Part shown: positions 1 through 11,800 of the stretch, piece by piece
How positions within the stretch are numbered: position 1 is the stretch's first letter
Layout: every line of letters starts with the position of its first letter
Assembly: GCA_030770535.1 (NCBI GenBank)
Contig: JASVEC010000002.1
Coordinates: 186,001 to 250,000, forward strand
Direction: 5' to 3'
DNA from: Batkoa obscura
Taxonomy: Eukaryota > Entomophthoromycota > Entomophthoromycetes > Entomophthorales > Batkoaceae
Length of the DNA stretch: 64,000 bases
Notes under the pieces: model-generated
The model's input: only the letters and a program-made list of their open reading frames with translations
Told to the model about the DNA's origin: nothing
Database searches by the model: none
Program-made: the position numbers and the translations under genes

Positions 1-2
1 TA

Positions 3-194
3 CCGCTTTATCTAAATACAGTTTACTATTTAGGTGATGTACCATGGAGTTTTAAATTTTCTACAAAACTATTGATAAAAGCAGCTGGTTTTTTCGCAAA
101 GGAAAGCAAAAGTCTCAAAGACGACGTTGGATTAGTAGTAGTTATAAAATTAACACAAATGCCCAAAACGAGCATTTTGGTAAAAATTCTATAA
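3..194 (+). CDS. C-terminal end of an unidentified gene, cut by window edge
   Basis: A reading frame is open from the left edge of the window for 63 codons and ends at a TAA. So long an open frame is unusual in DNA this AT-rich, and the composition (LGDVPWSF, LLIKAAGFFAKE, LKDDVGLVVVIKL) looks like real protein rather than noise. I do not recognise the family. No start is visible because the gene would continue upstream of the window. It converges on the receptor gene that ends at 368 on the other strand. Chance openness remains possible. Confidence 0.3.
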   Translation, partial: PLYLNTVYYLGDVPWSFKFSTKLLIKAAGFFAKESKSLKDDVGLVVVIKLTQMPKTSILVKIL

Positions 195-367
195 GAAAAT
201 AATAATTTTGAGTGGCCAAAAATATAACTGAATTTGATGTTTTTTATTATAAAATAGGCTTAATTTAAAGGGTTTTAATAAAATTTTTATAATTTTTATC
301 GAGTTCTTCTTTAGTCACCGTAGCAGTTGAATTAAAATCAGTTGTACCATTATTCATAGTAGCAAAA

Positions 368-1491
368 CTAAGTTCTATAAAATCTAAAATAGTCAGATGA
401 AAGTTTATCTTTGAATAGTAAAATACCTTTATCATTATCATATAGGCTCTTCCTAAATAAAGATCTATTGATATATCTTAAATATATCTTTCTAAATGCA
501 GAATGGATGGTTGGATCACAGAAAAAGGCGATAAAGTTGAGGGTACCCAATAAACCACCTGTAATATTGGCAAAAATCGATAATTCAGAAGATTCAATGT
601 CTGAAAGATCATATGCTGACTGACTTAATATGATTCCAAGATTACCAATGATCATGCCTAATGGATATAGTGAGCTAAAATAAAAGTTAGACTATATTTT
701 AGATCGAAAAATTGTATACATTCTGAAACCCATAACTTTTACACTTCTAGTTGCTTCTACTGAAGCTCTTGCCCCACGAAACAATCTAAAATTCTGCACG
801 ATTTCTGTTTGGCTATTTAGTTTTACTGTAACAACAATGACAATTGTCAACAAATAGGCCATACAAAGAAGCATTACTAAGTTGCTGGCATAAAACTCAA
901 ACATTTTAGCATAATGCTCATCTTCCGTTGCAATAAAACACTTATTAAATTTACTATAGCCAAGGGATCCGTTTGCTATATTAACATTGATTAGCACAAA
1001 TTCTAAAAAAAAGCAATGTCATACCAAGTAAAGGAATGGTAATTAAAAGAGAAAGCAAAATAGAGCCAATCCAATACCCAGCTTCGATTTTCTTAGTTAC
1101 GTTAATCCCATGAATAAATACTAATTGTAAATTAAGTCCAATAGCAACATTAAGAAAAGCATAAAATATTGGGAAGGTCAATGATTGGAAAGCAATGAAA
1201 GTACATAAAGGGTTTCCTTCCTTATTATGTGCACGGGACCACAATGGAAAGGAATGTACCCAAATGTCGTAGCATGAAATAACGGTTTGTAGTCTAAGGG
1301 TTACTCTGTCCACCAATTTATGATCGTAAATTCCTATTAATTAAAATTAAAGAACTATATTATGCTGATATTATTTTATTACTTAAAGTAAGCATAGTTA
1401 CTACTACTATAGTTGCTAAAGCCAATGAGACCTTTGACATTTCTGGATAAACATATGTGTACACATATGTTGCGTAATCGGCTACGTTCAT
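368..1491 (-). CDS. Seven-transmembrane GPCR-like receptor with introns
   Basis: Inferred plasma-membrane receptor. The first exon (1491 to 1383) starts with MNVADYATYVYTY and carries TM1. Intron 1 (1334-1382, GTAATA...AATAG, 49 nt) joins it to an exon with TM2-TM5, including LNLQLVFIHG at the end of TM3 and YWIGS at the start of TM4. Intron 2 (675-719, GTATAC...TTTTAG, 45 nt) leads to the last exon with TM6 (LYPLGMIIGNLGIIL) and TM7, ending at 368. The pattern resembles fungal/amoebal cAMP-receptor-like or Git3-like 7TM proteins; no ligand can be inferred. Near 1000-1025 the frame shifts by one base at an eight-T run. This is either a frameshift, an assembly error or a 22-nt micro-intron. 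A TATA box (1545-1555) about 55 nt upstream supports the start. Confidence 0.65.
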
Positions 1492-1544
1492 CTTAGTTTA
1501 GTAAATTAGTTAAATAATTTATTATACATCGTAAATGATCAACA

Positions 1545-1555
1545 CTATTTATATA
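1545..1555 (-). promoter_or_regulatory. TATA box of the 7TM receptor gene
   Basis: On the minus strand the site reads TATATAAATAG and lies about 55 nt upstream of the ATG at 1491. Its spacing matches that seen at several other genes in this window, which supports placing the first exon here. Confidence 0.5.
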
Positions 1556-2788
1556 AGTCATTTTTGATATTATACTTGTTTATGAGTAATATAAAAATAT
1601 TAATTTTACATTTCATTTTTATCAAGTTGTAGCCAACTTTGAAAATATGACCTTAAATTTAAATTATTTTATCCCTTGTTATATTTGAAATTTTTAATAT
1701 ATATGATTCAAATAATTTAAAAATAGAAATGATACTAAGTCGTTTGTGGTTTACATATTACTTTAATAGACCTAACATTTTATTGTTCCACAACGTAAAT
1801 ATCAGTAGAGATAAGCTTTCTATTGTTTTGGAAATACTAAATCTTTCATTTTCAATATAAACGGACTAGTACAATAAAAATAAAGTAGGCTAATAATAAT
1901 ATTTTAAGTGATTTTAAGTTAATATAATATTAAATGAGGCTACATTGAAAATAGATGCTATGGTTTCTCTATACTATATTTTAAGACATTAAATCGAAAT
2001 TATAATTTATAGCAATAATAACTTTTTGGATTTACGCAAGAATAGGAGACGATTTAGGCACCAAATCTTAAAAATATAGATAAGAAATGAATCAGACGAT
2101 ACATATTTGCTATTACCGTTCTTTGATGATTTCATAAATCTGCATGGTTTACCATAGCTTACTATTAGTTATGTTCCTTGTGATTAGATATTCAAAAGCA
2201 AAAATTTAGGCTTTAAACATAATCCTCAAATTGACAAGACTATAAACTAAGGCAAATAGCATTATTTTTGTAATCAAATCAATATATGAATTATTTTTAA
2301 ACTATTTTCAAACTATTTTTAAAGATTATGAATGATTATATACTTTCATGAACTAGAACAATTTAAGGCTAAAGCACATTCGGTATCAGTAATAGTATTT
2401 AACTAAGTATGTAAACTAATCCCCTAAAATAAATTTAATTTTCTTTTTAAACTTCATGTACCCGCCATTGAATGTTCTTTGAACTTCAGTAGTTTGGACC
2501 ATTTTGCTATGATCCAAATATTTACATTTTAGTAGCTAATAATTAATTATTAAGACTTTATTTATTGTAGCATATGAATAAGTCACGTAGTCAATATTAC
2601 GAATTCATGATGCTGATTTGAATAAAAATATGTTCCATATATCATACTATATATATAATATCTAAATAATAATTTATAGAATACTAAATAACATGACAAT
2701 ACTGTAGCAAACTATCAAATAAAAATTGTTGTACATATAACACATTGCATTTAATTCTTTAATGAATGAATCGCTTAAAATTAAATAT
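1556..2788. other. Intergenic, no gene seen
   Basis: AT-rich sequence with frequent stops in all frames. I see no conserved motif, RNA gene or transposon end here. Confidence 0.5.
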
Positions 2789-2883
2789 GTGAATATATTT
2801 TTTAAGAATTTTACTAACAATTTTTCCACTCAAATAGCGCTTAAAAAATGTAAAAAGTAATGAAGCCAAAAAAAACATCCACT
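2789..2883 (+). mobile_element. MITE copy (~98-bp family), older
   Basis: This copy has the family layout: a GTGAATAT left end, the AAGAATTTTACTAACAA block, a CACTCAAATAGCGCTTAAA core and a CAAAAAAAACATCC right end. It is flanked by ATAT on both sides. The right-hand ATAT (2884-2887) is shared with the next copy, so the second element landed exactly in the target duplication of the first. Confidence 0.75.
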
Positions 2884-2887
2884 ATAT

Positions 2888-2987
2888 GAGGATGTGTTTT
2901 TGTGTTTAAGAATTTTACTAACAAATTTTCTACGCAAATATCAGCTTAAAAAATGGAAAAAATAATCAAGTCAAAAAAAACACTCCC
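2888..2987 (+). mobile_element. MITE copy in tandem with the previous one
   Basis: The element starts GAGGATGTGTTTTTG and ends CACTCCC, with ATAT on each side. It is 100 bp long with the same internal blocks as the other copies. Its left ATAT is the right target duplication of the neighbouring MITE. Confidence 0.8.
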
Positions 2988-3607
2988 ATATGTATTTATT
3001 TACATACTATAGCTTTGATTAATACTAATGTATGAGTTATATTAATAAGAGTCTTACTGATCCAAGAATTTCTATCAAATTCAATAGAAATTCCGCTAAT
3101 TTATAATCTAAACTATAACAAAATAATTTAAAACTGTGTTGTGTGAAATATCGCTTTATCAGCTCTATGATTGATTGTAACATGATAACCATTTGAGTTG
3201 TTGTGCTCTCGAGTTCAGAGACGATTAGTGCTATGCTCTTATTTTGATTTGCTATGAGAATTTCTGCCACATGACTCCGAAGGATATTATCTCCCCCTTT
3301 TGATATCCATACTTGTTGGAGTTTAAAAGAGACTCTAGAACATAGTAGCTTGTGGTTTTTTAACTGAATTATTCCCTGATATCTCGAACATGTAATAAAG
3401 CCACTAAGTTTTCTTAATAGTATTTTGCATAGTTTTTACATTAGTATTGTCTATTCTATTTGTTTTACATAGTCTGTAGCCTATTATATGCCATTCTTCA
3501 TAATCCAAGTCTATCTTAGTCACATAAACTAAGACCTTTCGACTTATAGTGTAGTCAACCAAGCAATAGCTGTTTTTGACTCCAATCACTGAATACCAGA
3601 TCTCACA
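2988..3607 (-). other. Degenerate, possibly once-coding stretch
   Basis: Two short minus-strand open frames lie here (3037-3270 and 3404-3589). They include phrases such as SELESTTTQMVIMLQS and DLDYEEWHIIGYRLCK, which look more protein-like than the surrounding DNA. They are not in frame with one another and I recognise neither. The stretch abuts a transposase fragment at 3608, so it may be the flank of an old insertion or a decayed unrelated gene. I do not call a gene. Confidence 0.25.
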
Positions 3608-3915
3608 CTGGGCATATATATTACATAAATCGTTTCTCTTATTACATTTTTGAAATTACTTGGCATATATTTAAAAAACGTTGACCTAGCTACTGCTTTA
3701 TCTCTTAGATCATTCAAATATTTACTGTATATCATTCTTATACTTTCATTTAATATATATATTATCTGATGAATATTTACTATCGTTATTTTTTTATTAA
3801 ATCTTGATGAAATAGTTGAATCATTTAGTAAATATTGTATAATAGTTTCAGTTTGCTTACCTTTAATTTTTTTTGTATTTTTAATAATAGGTTGTAATGT
3901 CAATATTTTATTATT
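3608..3915 (-). mobile_element. Internal fragment of Sola-like transposase gene
   Basis: On the minus strand this fragment encodes sequence matching the middle of the 567-aa transposase, roughly residues 125-225: PIIKNTKKIKG, LLNDSTISSRFNK, YSKYLNDLRDKAVARSTF. It has neither element end, is frameshifted relative to the intact copies, and stops where the next element's GGGG end begins. It is a fossil piece of an older copy. Confidence 0.75.
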
Positions 3916-6358
3916 GGGGTTGTCTGAATTAGTTTCATTATTTTATCCAATTTTTGAAAAATTTTGTATTTTAAAAACTTCGCTTAAAATTCTATAAAAT
4001 CACATCTTTTATTAAAACAAAAGTACCCAAACACAGTTTTAAATCATTCTATTATAGTTCATACTGAAGTTAGTTGAATTTTTACTAGATCTTAAATACG
4101 CGTTCTTATAAAGCTTTATTGAGAAATATTTATTATCAACTGCTTTATAACCAACATTGTAGATTTATTATCAAATAAATAAACTATTTTAATGCTATAA
4201 TTACATTATTAATATATTGCCAAGTTAATAAATAGCTGCATGGGAGGGAGTGGTCAGCCCCAAAACTATAATTAACCATCCCTATATAGTACAAGTAATA
4301 ATCATTTTTACATATTATTACAGTTACTTGTTCTTTGACCACTTATTAACTTAGCTATTAATAACTTAAGTAATCTTAACATTTAACAATCTATTTCTAT
4401 CATTCAACAAACTACTTACTTGCTTAGTAAATATCGAAATTTTTAAATACTCTGTTATCTTCGTAAGGTAAGCTGGGATTGATCTTTTAATTTTTCTGTT
4501 TTCTATAGACTCTATAACTTTAATTGGGACTATATCGCTTTTTTTTGATGTATCAGATACTGGATAACAATGTAGTTTATTGTTATGTTTAATAAAGTGT
4601 AAATACTTCTTAATGTCCTGCATCTCTATTATTCTTTTTGTATTTTTGTTTCTTTTATACTTTTTAAAAATTATATCTGTTTTCCCATTATTAACAGTCG
4701 AGTTATTAATTTTATTATGCTCACAAATAAAAGCCTCAAATCTTGAAATTAATTGATTGATATCTTCTATTTTACCTAACGCTTCAAAACTACTTTTCCA
4801 TTTTGAAAGGTTTCCAAAATGTCCATCAACTATACTTTTTCCATGATGCTCAGCAAAAAAATTAAGATTAACATTCAAACTACTATTTATTTTATGAATT
4901 TCTTTAAACATATAGTGTAGAAACTCTTGGGATCTAAAATGATTTCTTGTATCTGCCCATATATTAATTTTTGTAAACTTTTTAAATAGAAGCTCTGTAG
5001 AGATTAAATTGATTAAACAATCTCCTGCATATGCTGAATCATGATTCAATATTTCAGATAAATAATCAAAGTAAACTTTGCCTATTGTTTTATCATCTTT
5101 TAAGTATAATACACCAAAGCCTAATACTGATATAGCTTGTTTATTATAATGATCTAGATTTATTGAATCTGGTCTTGTCCCTATTTCCATATTTTGTTTA
5201 AAATCTAAAATCATTATACAACTTTTGTTATTTAATTTTTTAATAGTTTCATTAAATGTGTTTTTTTGAGTATCAACACAGAATTTATGTAATTTGTATA
5301 ATTTTTCTTCTTCGTTGAAAACTTCTTCTATCTCTGCTTTGTTTTTTGCTGTATTTATTTTATTTTCAAATAACTTTTTTCTAACTGTATACTGGGTACA
5401 TATATTACATAGACCCGTTTTTCTTGCTGGATTTTTGAAATTACTTGGTATATATTTAAAGAACGTTGACCTAGCTACTGCTTTATCTCTTAGATCATTC
5501 AAATATTTACTATATATCATTCTTCTACTTTTGTTTGATATATATATTATCTGATGAATATTTACTATCATTATTTTTTTTATTAAGTCTTGATGAAATA
5601 GTTGAATCATTTAGTAAATATTGTATAATAGTTTCAGTTTGCTTACCTTTAATTTTTTTTGTATTTTTAATAATAGGTTTTAATGTCAATATTTTATTAT
5701 TATTACTTGTTTTTGAATAATCATATTGATTTCTATTTATATTAAACCCAAAACTTTTACATTTATCAAAATAATATACTGAAGCTATAGTTGATAACAA
5801 CACTACTCGCTGATTTTTGTTTCCTGTTTCCCTTAAAGCACTAATTTTATACATTACTTGATTAAGTTTATTATTATCGATAGTAAACTTTGATAATATA
5901 TCTTTTCTTTGTTTTGTTTTATTATAAAATTCCATAAACCTTGGGTTGTTATAAGTAGCTTTTAAAATTGATGTAAATGAATTACAATGTTTATATTGTG
6001 TACTCCTCCCTATTGTATTGAAGTTTTCAAAAATTCCATTTCGAAGTTTAGTTATGAAAGTTTGCATTTTATTTTTATTTCTATTTCAACAAAAAATAAA
6101 GTCAAATAACTGTATTTATATAATTATATAATCATATAGCTATATATTATATATCTGTTAAATATCTAACAGAACTAATATAAAATATATAATTAGTAAA
6201 GTTAGCTATTTAAGAAAAGGAAACAATTAAAATAAGTTTTAAGTAGAGAGATTTAATTTTAGGCTTTTTAGATTTAACCGTCACATTAGACACAAATTTA
6301 AAAATTTAAAATTTGGATTAATTTCTAAGTAAACTCTGAAACCAATTAGGACAGCCCC
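3916..6358 (-). mobile_element. Sola-like DNA transposon copy 1, degenerate
   Basis: A near full-length copy on the minus strand, with GGGGTTGTCTGAATTAG at its left edge and ACAGCCCC at its right edge, matching the termini of the four intact copies. At 2443 bp it is slightly shorter than their 2464 bp. The flanking tetranucleotides (TATT left, AATA right) do not match, and both flanks are fragments of other copies. It has therefore been rearranged after insertion, or arose by recombination between copies. It differs from the intact copies at many more sites than they differ among themselves. Confidence 0.85.
4366..6067 (-). pseudogene. Transposase of Sola-like copy 1, frameshifted
   Basis: The start at 6067 and the first ~170 codons match the intact transposases. 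The frame is then lost near 5535-5545, where an AT dinucleotide run has five repeats instead of six (a 2-nt contraction). The remainder, including all three presumed catalytic Asp motifs (LDFKQNMEIG, IWADTRNHF, HHGKSIVDGHFG), continues in another frame to 4366. Substitutions unique to this copy (NQRVVLL, YYFDK, INQLISRFE) mark it as older. It cannot make full-length protein as sequenced. Confidence 0.85.
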
Positions 6359-7120
6359 AATATAATTTTTAAAAAATACGAAAGAAACAAAAATATAAAA
6401 AAATAATAGAGATATAAGGCATTAAGAAGTATTTACATTTTATTGAACGTAGCGATGATCTACATTGTTATCGAGCATCTGATACATCAAGAAAAAGCGG
6501 TATAGTCCCAATTAAAGTTATAGAGTCTATAGAAAACAGAAAAATTAAAAGATCGATCTCAGCTTATCTTACGAAAACAACAGAGTATTTAAAAATTTTT
6601 CATATTTACTAAGCAAGTAAGTAGTTTGTTGAATGATAGAAATAGATTGTTAAATGTTAAGATTACTTAAGTTATTAATAGCTAAGTTAATAAGTGGTCA
6701 AAGAACAAGTAATTGTAATAATATGTAAAAATGATTATTACTTGTACTATATAGGGATGGTTAATTATAGTTTTGGGGCTAACCGCTCCTTCCTATGCAG
6801 CTATTTATTAACTTGGCAATATATTAATAATGTAATTGTAACATTAAAATAGTTTATTTATTTGATAATAAATCTACAATGTTGGTTATAAAGCAGTTGA
6901 TAATAAATATTTCTCAATAAAGCTTTATAAGAACGCGTATTTAAGATCTAGTAAAAATTCAGCTAACTTCAGTATGAACTATAATAGAATGATTTAAAAC
7001 TGTGCTTGGGTACTTTTGTTTTAATAAAAGATTTGATTTTATATAATTTTAAGCGAAGTTTTTAAAACATAAAATTTTTCAAAAATTGGATAAAATAATG
7101 AAACTAATTCAGACAACCCC
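6359..7120 (+). mobile_element. 3' third of a Sola-like transposon, plus strand
   Basis: This begins inside the transposase C-terminal coding region (the equivalent of KYKRNKNTKRIIEMQ). It continues through the decayed C-terminus, the ~450-bp 3' noncoding part and the right terminus TTCAGACAACCCC at 7120. It is oriented opposite to copy 1, which it abuts with no spacer. The coding part carries frameshifts, so it is a relic. Confidence 0.8.
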
Positions 7121-7277
7121 ATATATTAAAAGTTAATTTCTATATATACATTAATTAATAATTGTTTCAAAAAATTCCAGTAAAATAAAATTGATCTAAT
7201 TAAAGGGGTGTAGAAGGATTTATTGGTTTTTAGAAAACTAAATATGAATTATTTGTTTAGTTTTTAACAGTATAATA

Positions 7278-7349
7278 TTCTTCATGGTCCAGTGGTTAGG
7301 ATTTTCCGCTTTCACCGGAACGGCCGGGGTTCGATTCCCCGTGAGGAAG
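7278..7349 (+). tRNA. tRNA-Glu (anticodon TTC)
   Basis: A 72-nt cloverleaf can be drawn. The acceptor TTCTTCA pairs with TGAGGAA (one G-T pair), and the D arm is TGGTCCAGTGGTTAGGA. The anticodon stem is TTCCG/CGGAA around the loop CTTTCAC (anticodon TTC). The T arm is CGGGG-TTCGATT-CCCCG, and the discriminator base is G. The A box (TGGTCCAGTGG) and B box (GGTTCGATTCC) are intact. It decodes GAA and, by wobble, GAG. The gene sits about 160 bp from a transposon relic. Confidence 0.95.
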
Positions 7350-8231
7350 AAGAAATAGTTGCTTTGACTTGTAGGCTATCTTATACTCAACTTTTAATAT
7401 ATGGATAGTTATGATATCTACTATTTAATTTTTTACATTATAGACTAAGTATCAATACCTTTTATACTACTTGTTTTAGTTAAATTACTTTGCTACTACT
7501 TGTAAAGCTTAAACGAAATTTCAAATAATACAATTTCGTTAGTAACTGCCATTGTGTTTCCCTTATACACTTCTGACCAAAATGGTTGTTAAACATTTCG
7601 GGTAAAGGACTTATATTCCTCATTATACCCCAAAAATAACCATAAGGAATTACTTTTTATAGAGTCACAAATGCTGGTCAATATAGTACTTTTTGCATTT
7701 TTATTATTATTATAAATTACCTTTTAAATGCTTTTATTATCTCACATAAATAAAGGTATTTACAGTTAATAGTTATTGTCCAATAATCAATTGAGTTAAA
7801 TTAAACTACATGATTTAAGAATTTTAATATCAAGATCGTACATTATTATATAGTTATACACAACACCACAATATGCAATCTTGTAAAATCAAAGCTTGTT
7901 TTATAAACTATCTATTAGTATTATCTCTTTATTTGGCTTTTGTAGTTTTGCAATAAATTGAAACAATACGTAAACGGTTACAAAGAGCCATATTTGATGA
8001 AATAGTCCAAACCTCTAGAAACTCTATATGGGGGTGTCTTTTTTAACTTTATAATAAATTTTACAACTTCATTATTGCATAAATATGGACAAAAATGAAC
8101 AAGATATTATTGTAGGCATTTTTAGCATATATTTAAAGCAACTGAAAATTTCAGCATGGTAAAGTTAGTAGCACAATTACGTATTTTATTTAAGAAGTGA
8201 TAGATAAAAATAAGCAGTAAATAAATGACAG
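7350..8231. other. Intergenic, no gene seen
   Basis: AT-rich, with no open frame of note. Near 8026-8045 there is an ATATGGGGGTGTCTTTTTT stretch resembling a solitary MITE left end, but no matching right end follows within about 100 bp. Confidence 0.45.
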
Positions 8232-8774
8232 TTATAATAATAAATAGCTTAAACTCATCCTTGTTGCACCCTTAGTTGGAGATGGAGGGGAAGGAGGGAT
8301 AGAATGAAGGATCATGTTAGAGTTTGATTCAAAATTACTTTGAGATGATAGCACAGAGGGGAAAGTTGTATTACTTTTGTTCGTTTTGGGTGATAGGCTT
8401 GAAGAAAGCTTTAAGAAAAGGGATTCTTCAATAGTATTTATCCATTGAAGCCCAGTATTGATCGGTACTAGGCTCGTCTTCTTCTTTTCCCTACATCTAC
8501 GATTTTGAAACCAAATTTGAAATTCTCTTGGATCCATTTGTAATTGTTGAGATATCTCTTTACGTGCGTCTTTCGGAGGGTATGGATTAAGAGTAAATAT
8601 TGATTCTAGAATTTTATGTCTCTCTTTCTTTAAAAGGCTTCTGATTCTTTTTTCTTTACTATCACTACTACTACTCTTATTATCTCTTATTTTATTCTTA
8701 TTATTATTAGGATCAGATGAAAAACTAAAGATATAAGTTTTATAGCTCTTAGTAGATTTGAACATATATTGCAA
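8232..8774 (-). CDS. Homeodomain transcription factor
   Basis: A 180-aa protein with one homeodomain at about residues 42-98. Recognition helix 3 reads REFQIWFQNRRCREKKK, with the diagnostic W88, F89, N91 and R93. Helices 1 and 2 contain ERHKILESIF and ARKEISQQLQ. The domain is of typical (~60-residue) size, without an obvious three-residue loop extension. It is preceded by an Asn/Ser/Lys-rich stretch and followed by a Ser-rich, Pro-rich tail (SIPPSPPSPTKG). Such proteins bind DNA in the nucleus; the target genes are unknown. The gene has a single exon, and a TATA box lies about 75 nt upstream. It stands alone, flanked by a tRNA and a long empty region. Confidence 0.9.
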   Translation of the reverse strand: MQYMFKSTKSYKTYIFSFSSDPNNNKNKIRDNKSSSSDSKEKRIRSLLKKERHKILESIFTLNPYPPKDARKEISQQLQMDPREFQIWFQNRRCREKKKTSLVPINTGLQWINTIEESLFLKLSSSLSPKTNKSNTTFPSVLSSQSNFESNSNMILHSIPPSPPSPTKGATRMSLSYLLL

Positions 8775-8845
8775 TGGGTAAATAAATAAAATAAAATTAA
8801 ATAAGATGACTATTTTTCTTAGAATAAATGCTATTCTTGAACTCC

Positions 8846-8854
8846 ATTTATATA
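8846..8854 (-). promoter_or_regulatory. TATA box of the homeobox gene
   Basis: The minus strand reads AAAAGGGTATATAAAT, about 75 nt upstream of the ATG at 8774. The same A-run plus GGGTATA context occurs at the chitin deacetylase promoter (20781) and at one small-propeptide promoter (63124). Confidence 0.55.
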
Positions 8855-11800
8855 CCCTTTTCCCAAATCCTAATTAATAGCAAATTATTCTATATCAAAG
8901 TTTAGTTAATAAAATGGCAACGGTAATTGAGCTTCTTTATTTATATCAAAAATGCACCTTTTTTAGAAAATATTTATTGGCGAGAGGAAAAATAGAAAAA
9001 TTAACTGGAAATTTTTTTTTAAAAAACCTCCAAAGTCTAAAATCCATGTTATGAATATTCATTTAATTAATAAACAATTTGTACGATATTGAAAGATAGA
9101 GAACAATTAAAAAGAAGTGAACAAAAAAGGTTGTAGGAAAAACTATTAATTTGGAATCCTTACTGGTTTCTTAATAATCTTTATTTCCCATCCTCACTTA
9201 TTTTTTACTTGACCTTGACAAGAAAGCTTTAAACTATACTTTCAGCATCTTAAAAGATTATTTCTAAAATAAGCTCCCTTCCTTAAACAACACTAAGGCA
9301 GTGTTGAATATGATCATAATAACACTATCAAAATAAGCAATAAATAAGAAATTTGGAGCAGAGTTTTACAGCTAATAGTTAATTATGCTACATTAGTATG
9401 CTTTTTCTGATTTTTTATATAAATCTGCTCGTTAATTTACTAAAAAAAATACAGTTCTTTATAAAGATGGGTGTAGAAAAATATTTAATGTTAGGAGTAA
9501 TTGAGTTGGCGGAAAGATACCAAATCGAAAATGGCTAGTTAACGATGCTAAATTGTACTACGAAATGGATGATCGAATTTAAATTAAATAATTTTATACA
9601 TTTAAATATTAGTGTCCGTTTTTTAAGCTCTGTGTTAAAGTTAATAGCCAATCTTCTATCTTTATTTAATCTTTCTGAGAGCATTTATTATAATTTGCTT
9701 TAAGTTTGATTTTATTTGCTGTTTTGGTAAGGTCCTTTATGGGTGTCTTCAGCCTTTACATAGTGCCTTTTCAATCAAATATACAGGTATCTCTTATACA
9801 ACTAGGATCACCTGGCCGTTAAAATTCCAAAAATATTGTGCAAAGACTAAGGACACCATAGTGGAATCTTACCGCTGTTTTAAACCTTTCATGTAATTGA
9901 TTTTTTCCACCTCAATGAACATTATCTAAAAAAATGTCAACAACTTTTATTTGAGAGGTTTTGTTTGTTGTACTGCTGATTTGATAGTTTTAAAGTATAT
10001 AGTAATTTATTAATTTTTAACTTTAGCTTAATCATTAGTCTTTTTAGTTTTTCAATCGATTAAAAGTTGAAAATACTAACTTACTATGACTAACTATATT
10101 ACAAGTTGATGTTGAATGGGATTGATTGGAATTTCTTAATTGTTATAACTAAACTCTTATGGTATACGTTCGAACATTAAATCTTATATTAAAAATAAAT
10201 ATAAAAAACTCTTTTTTTATTTTTCCTAATTTAATCTTATTAGACTTATTGTGATGAGTATATATGGTTTGGATGTTTTTCAGTTAAACAACCAATCAGT
10301 ATTAATCTTAGGTTAGTAGAAGTATTAAGTATTTCCATAAATGGCATATAACTTTATTCTGAAAAAACCATAGATTAGTGGTTATGACTGGTTTTTATCT
10401 TTAAAATTTTTAATAATCATATTTAATTAGGCTTTAATTTTTCTAAAGTGCAAATTGTAGTGTAACAAAAGCTTTATCATTGTAGCTATATATCTCTACT
10501 AATCTTTTTTATAAACTATTACAAGTTATTATCAAAACAACGAATAATAATCATTTAGTTTCCAACGATAATTTAGTATTACGGCTAATGGGTTACCCAA
10601 ATAAATTGATTAGGGACCAACTACATAAACTAAACAATATTTTGAAGGTATGGCATAAAAAATTATTTCATTCATTTATACCATAATATAGCAGTATTTT
10701 AAGCTATACAATTGGGAGAAATAATTATTCTAGTTAAACTTATAACAAGTTAAAGTAATATCTAAAAGCACTCAACATCGCGCTAGTACCTAATTATTTC
10801 CATAGAGTTTATTAAATAAAACGATTCACAATATCAAATCACTATGATTACTAACTGCTGTTTAAGCTCAGAATTATATAAATGATAGTTTTAGTTATAT
10901 ATGAAGAGCTTAAAACATTTGTTTAAATGAATAACAATAAGTGTATCTGTTTTTTAATTGATTATTATAAATGGTACTTATAAACCTATAGTCAAATCAA
11001 AATTTATAGCTTGCCAATATAGGAAAGAAGCCGAATTTTATAAACTTTGAAGTAAAAACCTATACTTTCCTTATCTTATGAACAAAAGTGAAAATACACT
11101 CTAAAAAACCACTCCCTAATATAAAACAATGAGGAGTTGTAAGCTGCAGTTATAATTTTGAAAATTGTTTTATTGTCTAATGAGGAAAATTTTCTATATA
11201 TTAACGTGTGTTTATTTGATTTAAGCATCAGCTCATAGCAGTGGGTATCCCTGCTTTCGAAAGTAATAAATACTATTGAACTATACTAATATGGATGCTT
11301 CCGAGTTATTTATTAGTTCTATGTATGATTAACAGGCAAATCAATTATTATAAAAGTGTGCATTTATACCATTTAATTTATTTAGATAAAATATCATGTA
11401 TTACATTAACACAACTTTTGATCTAAATAAATTTTGCTACAACATATGCCATTAAAGCTGAAATTTTATGAATTAAGCACTTTAGTGGCTGAATAATTAA
11501 AATTTATGCCATTTTTAAACTTTGGTAAAAAGTCTAATTTACCTATTAAATAAATTAATAAAGAATATCTTTGATACTGATAGAGCTTACTACTATAGCC
11601 AAATTTTATGTTATTAGCAATTGGATTTAAAGTCACATATAGAATGAGATAAATGAAATTATAAAGGTTCCATTACACTTTTATTATCCTTGTTTAGAGT
11701 TAATAAAGTTATCAAATAAACTGCTTTGGCTTGTAGATTTTGAAAATTATCCTTTGGACATTAGCCTTAATTAGGCTACGTACTTTTGTTATGAAACCAG

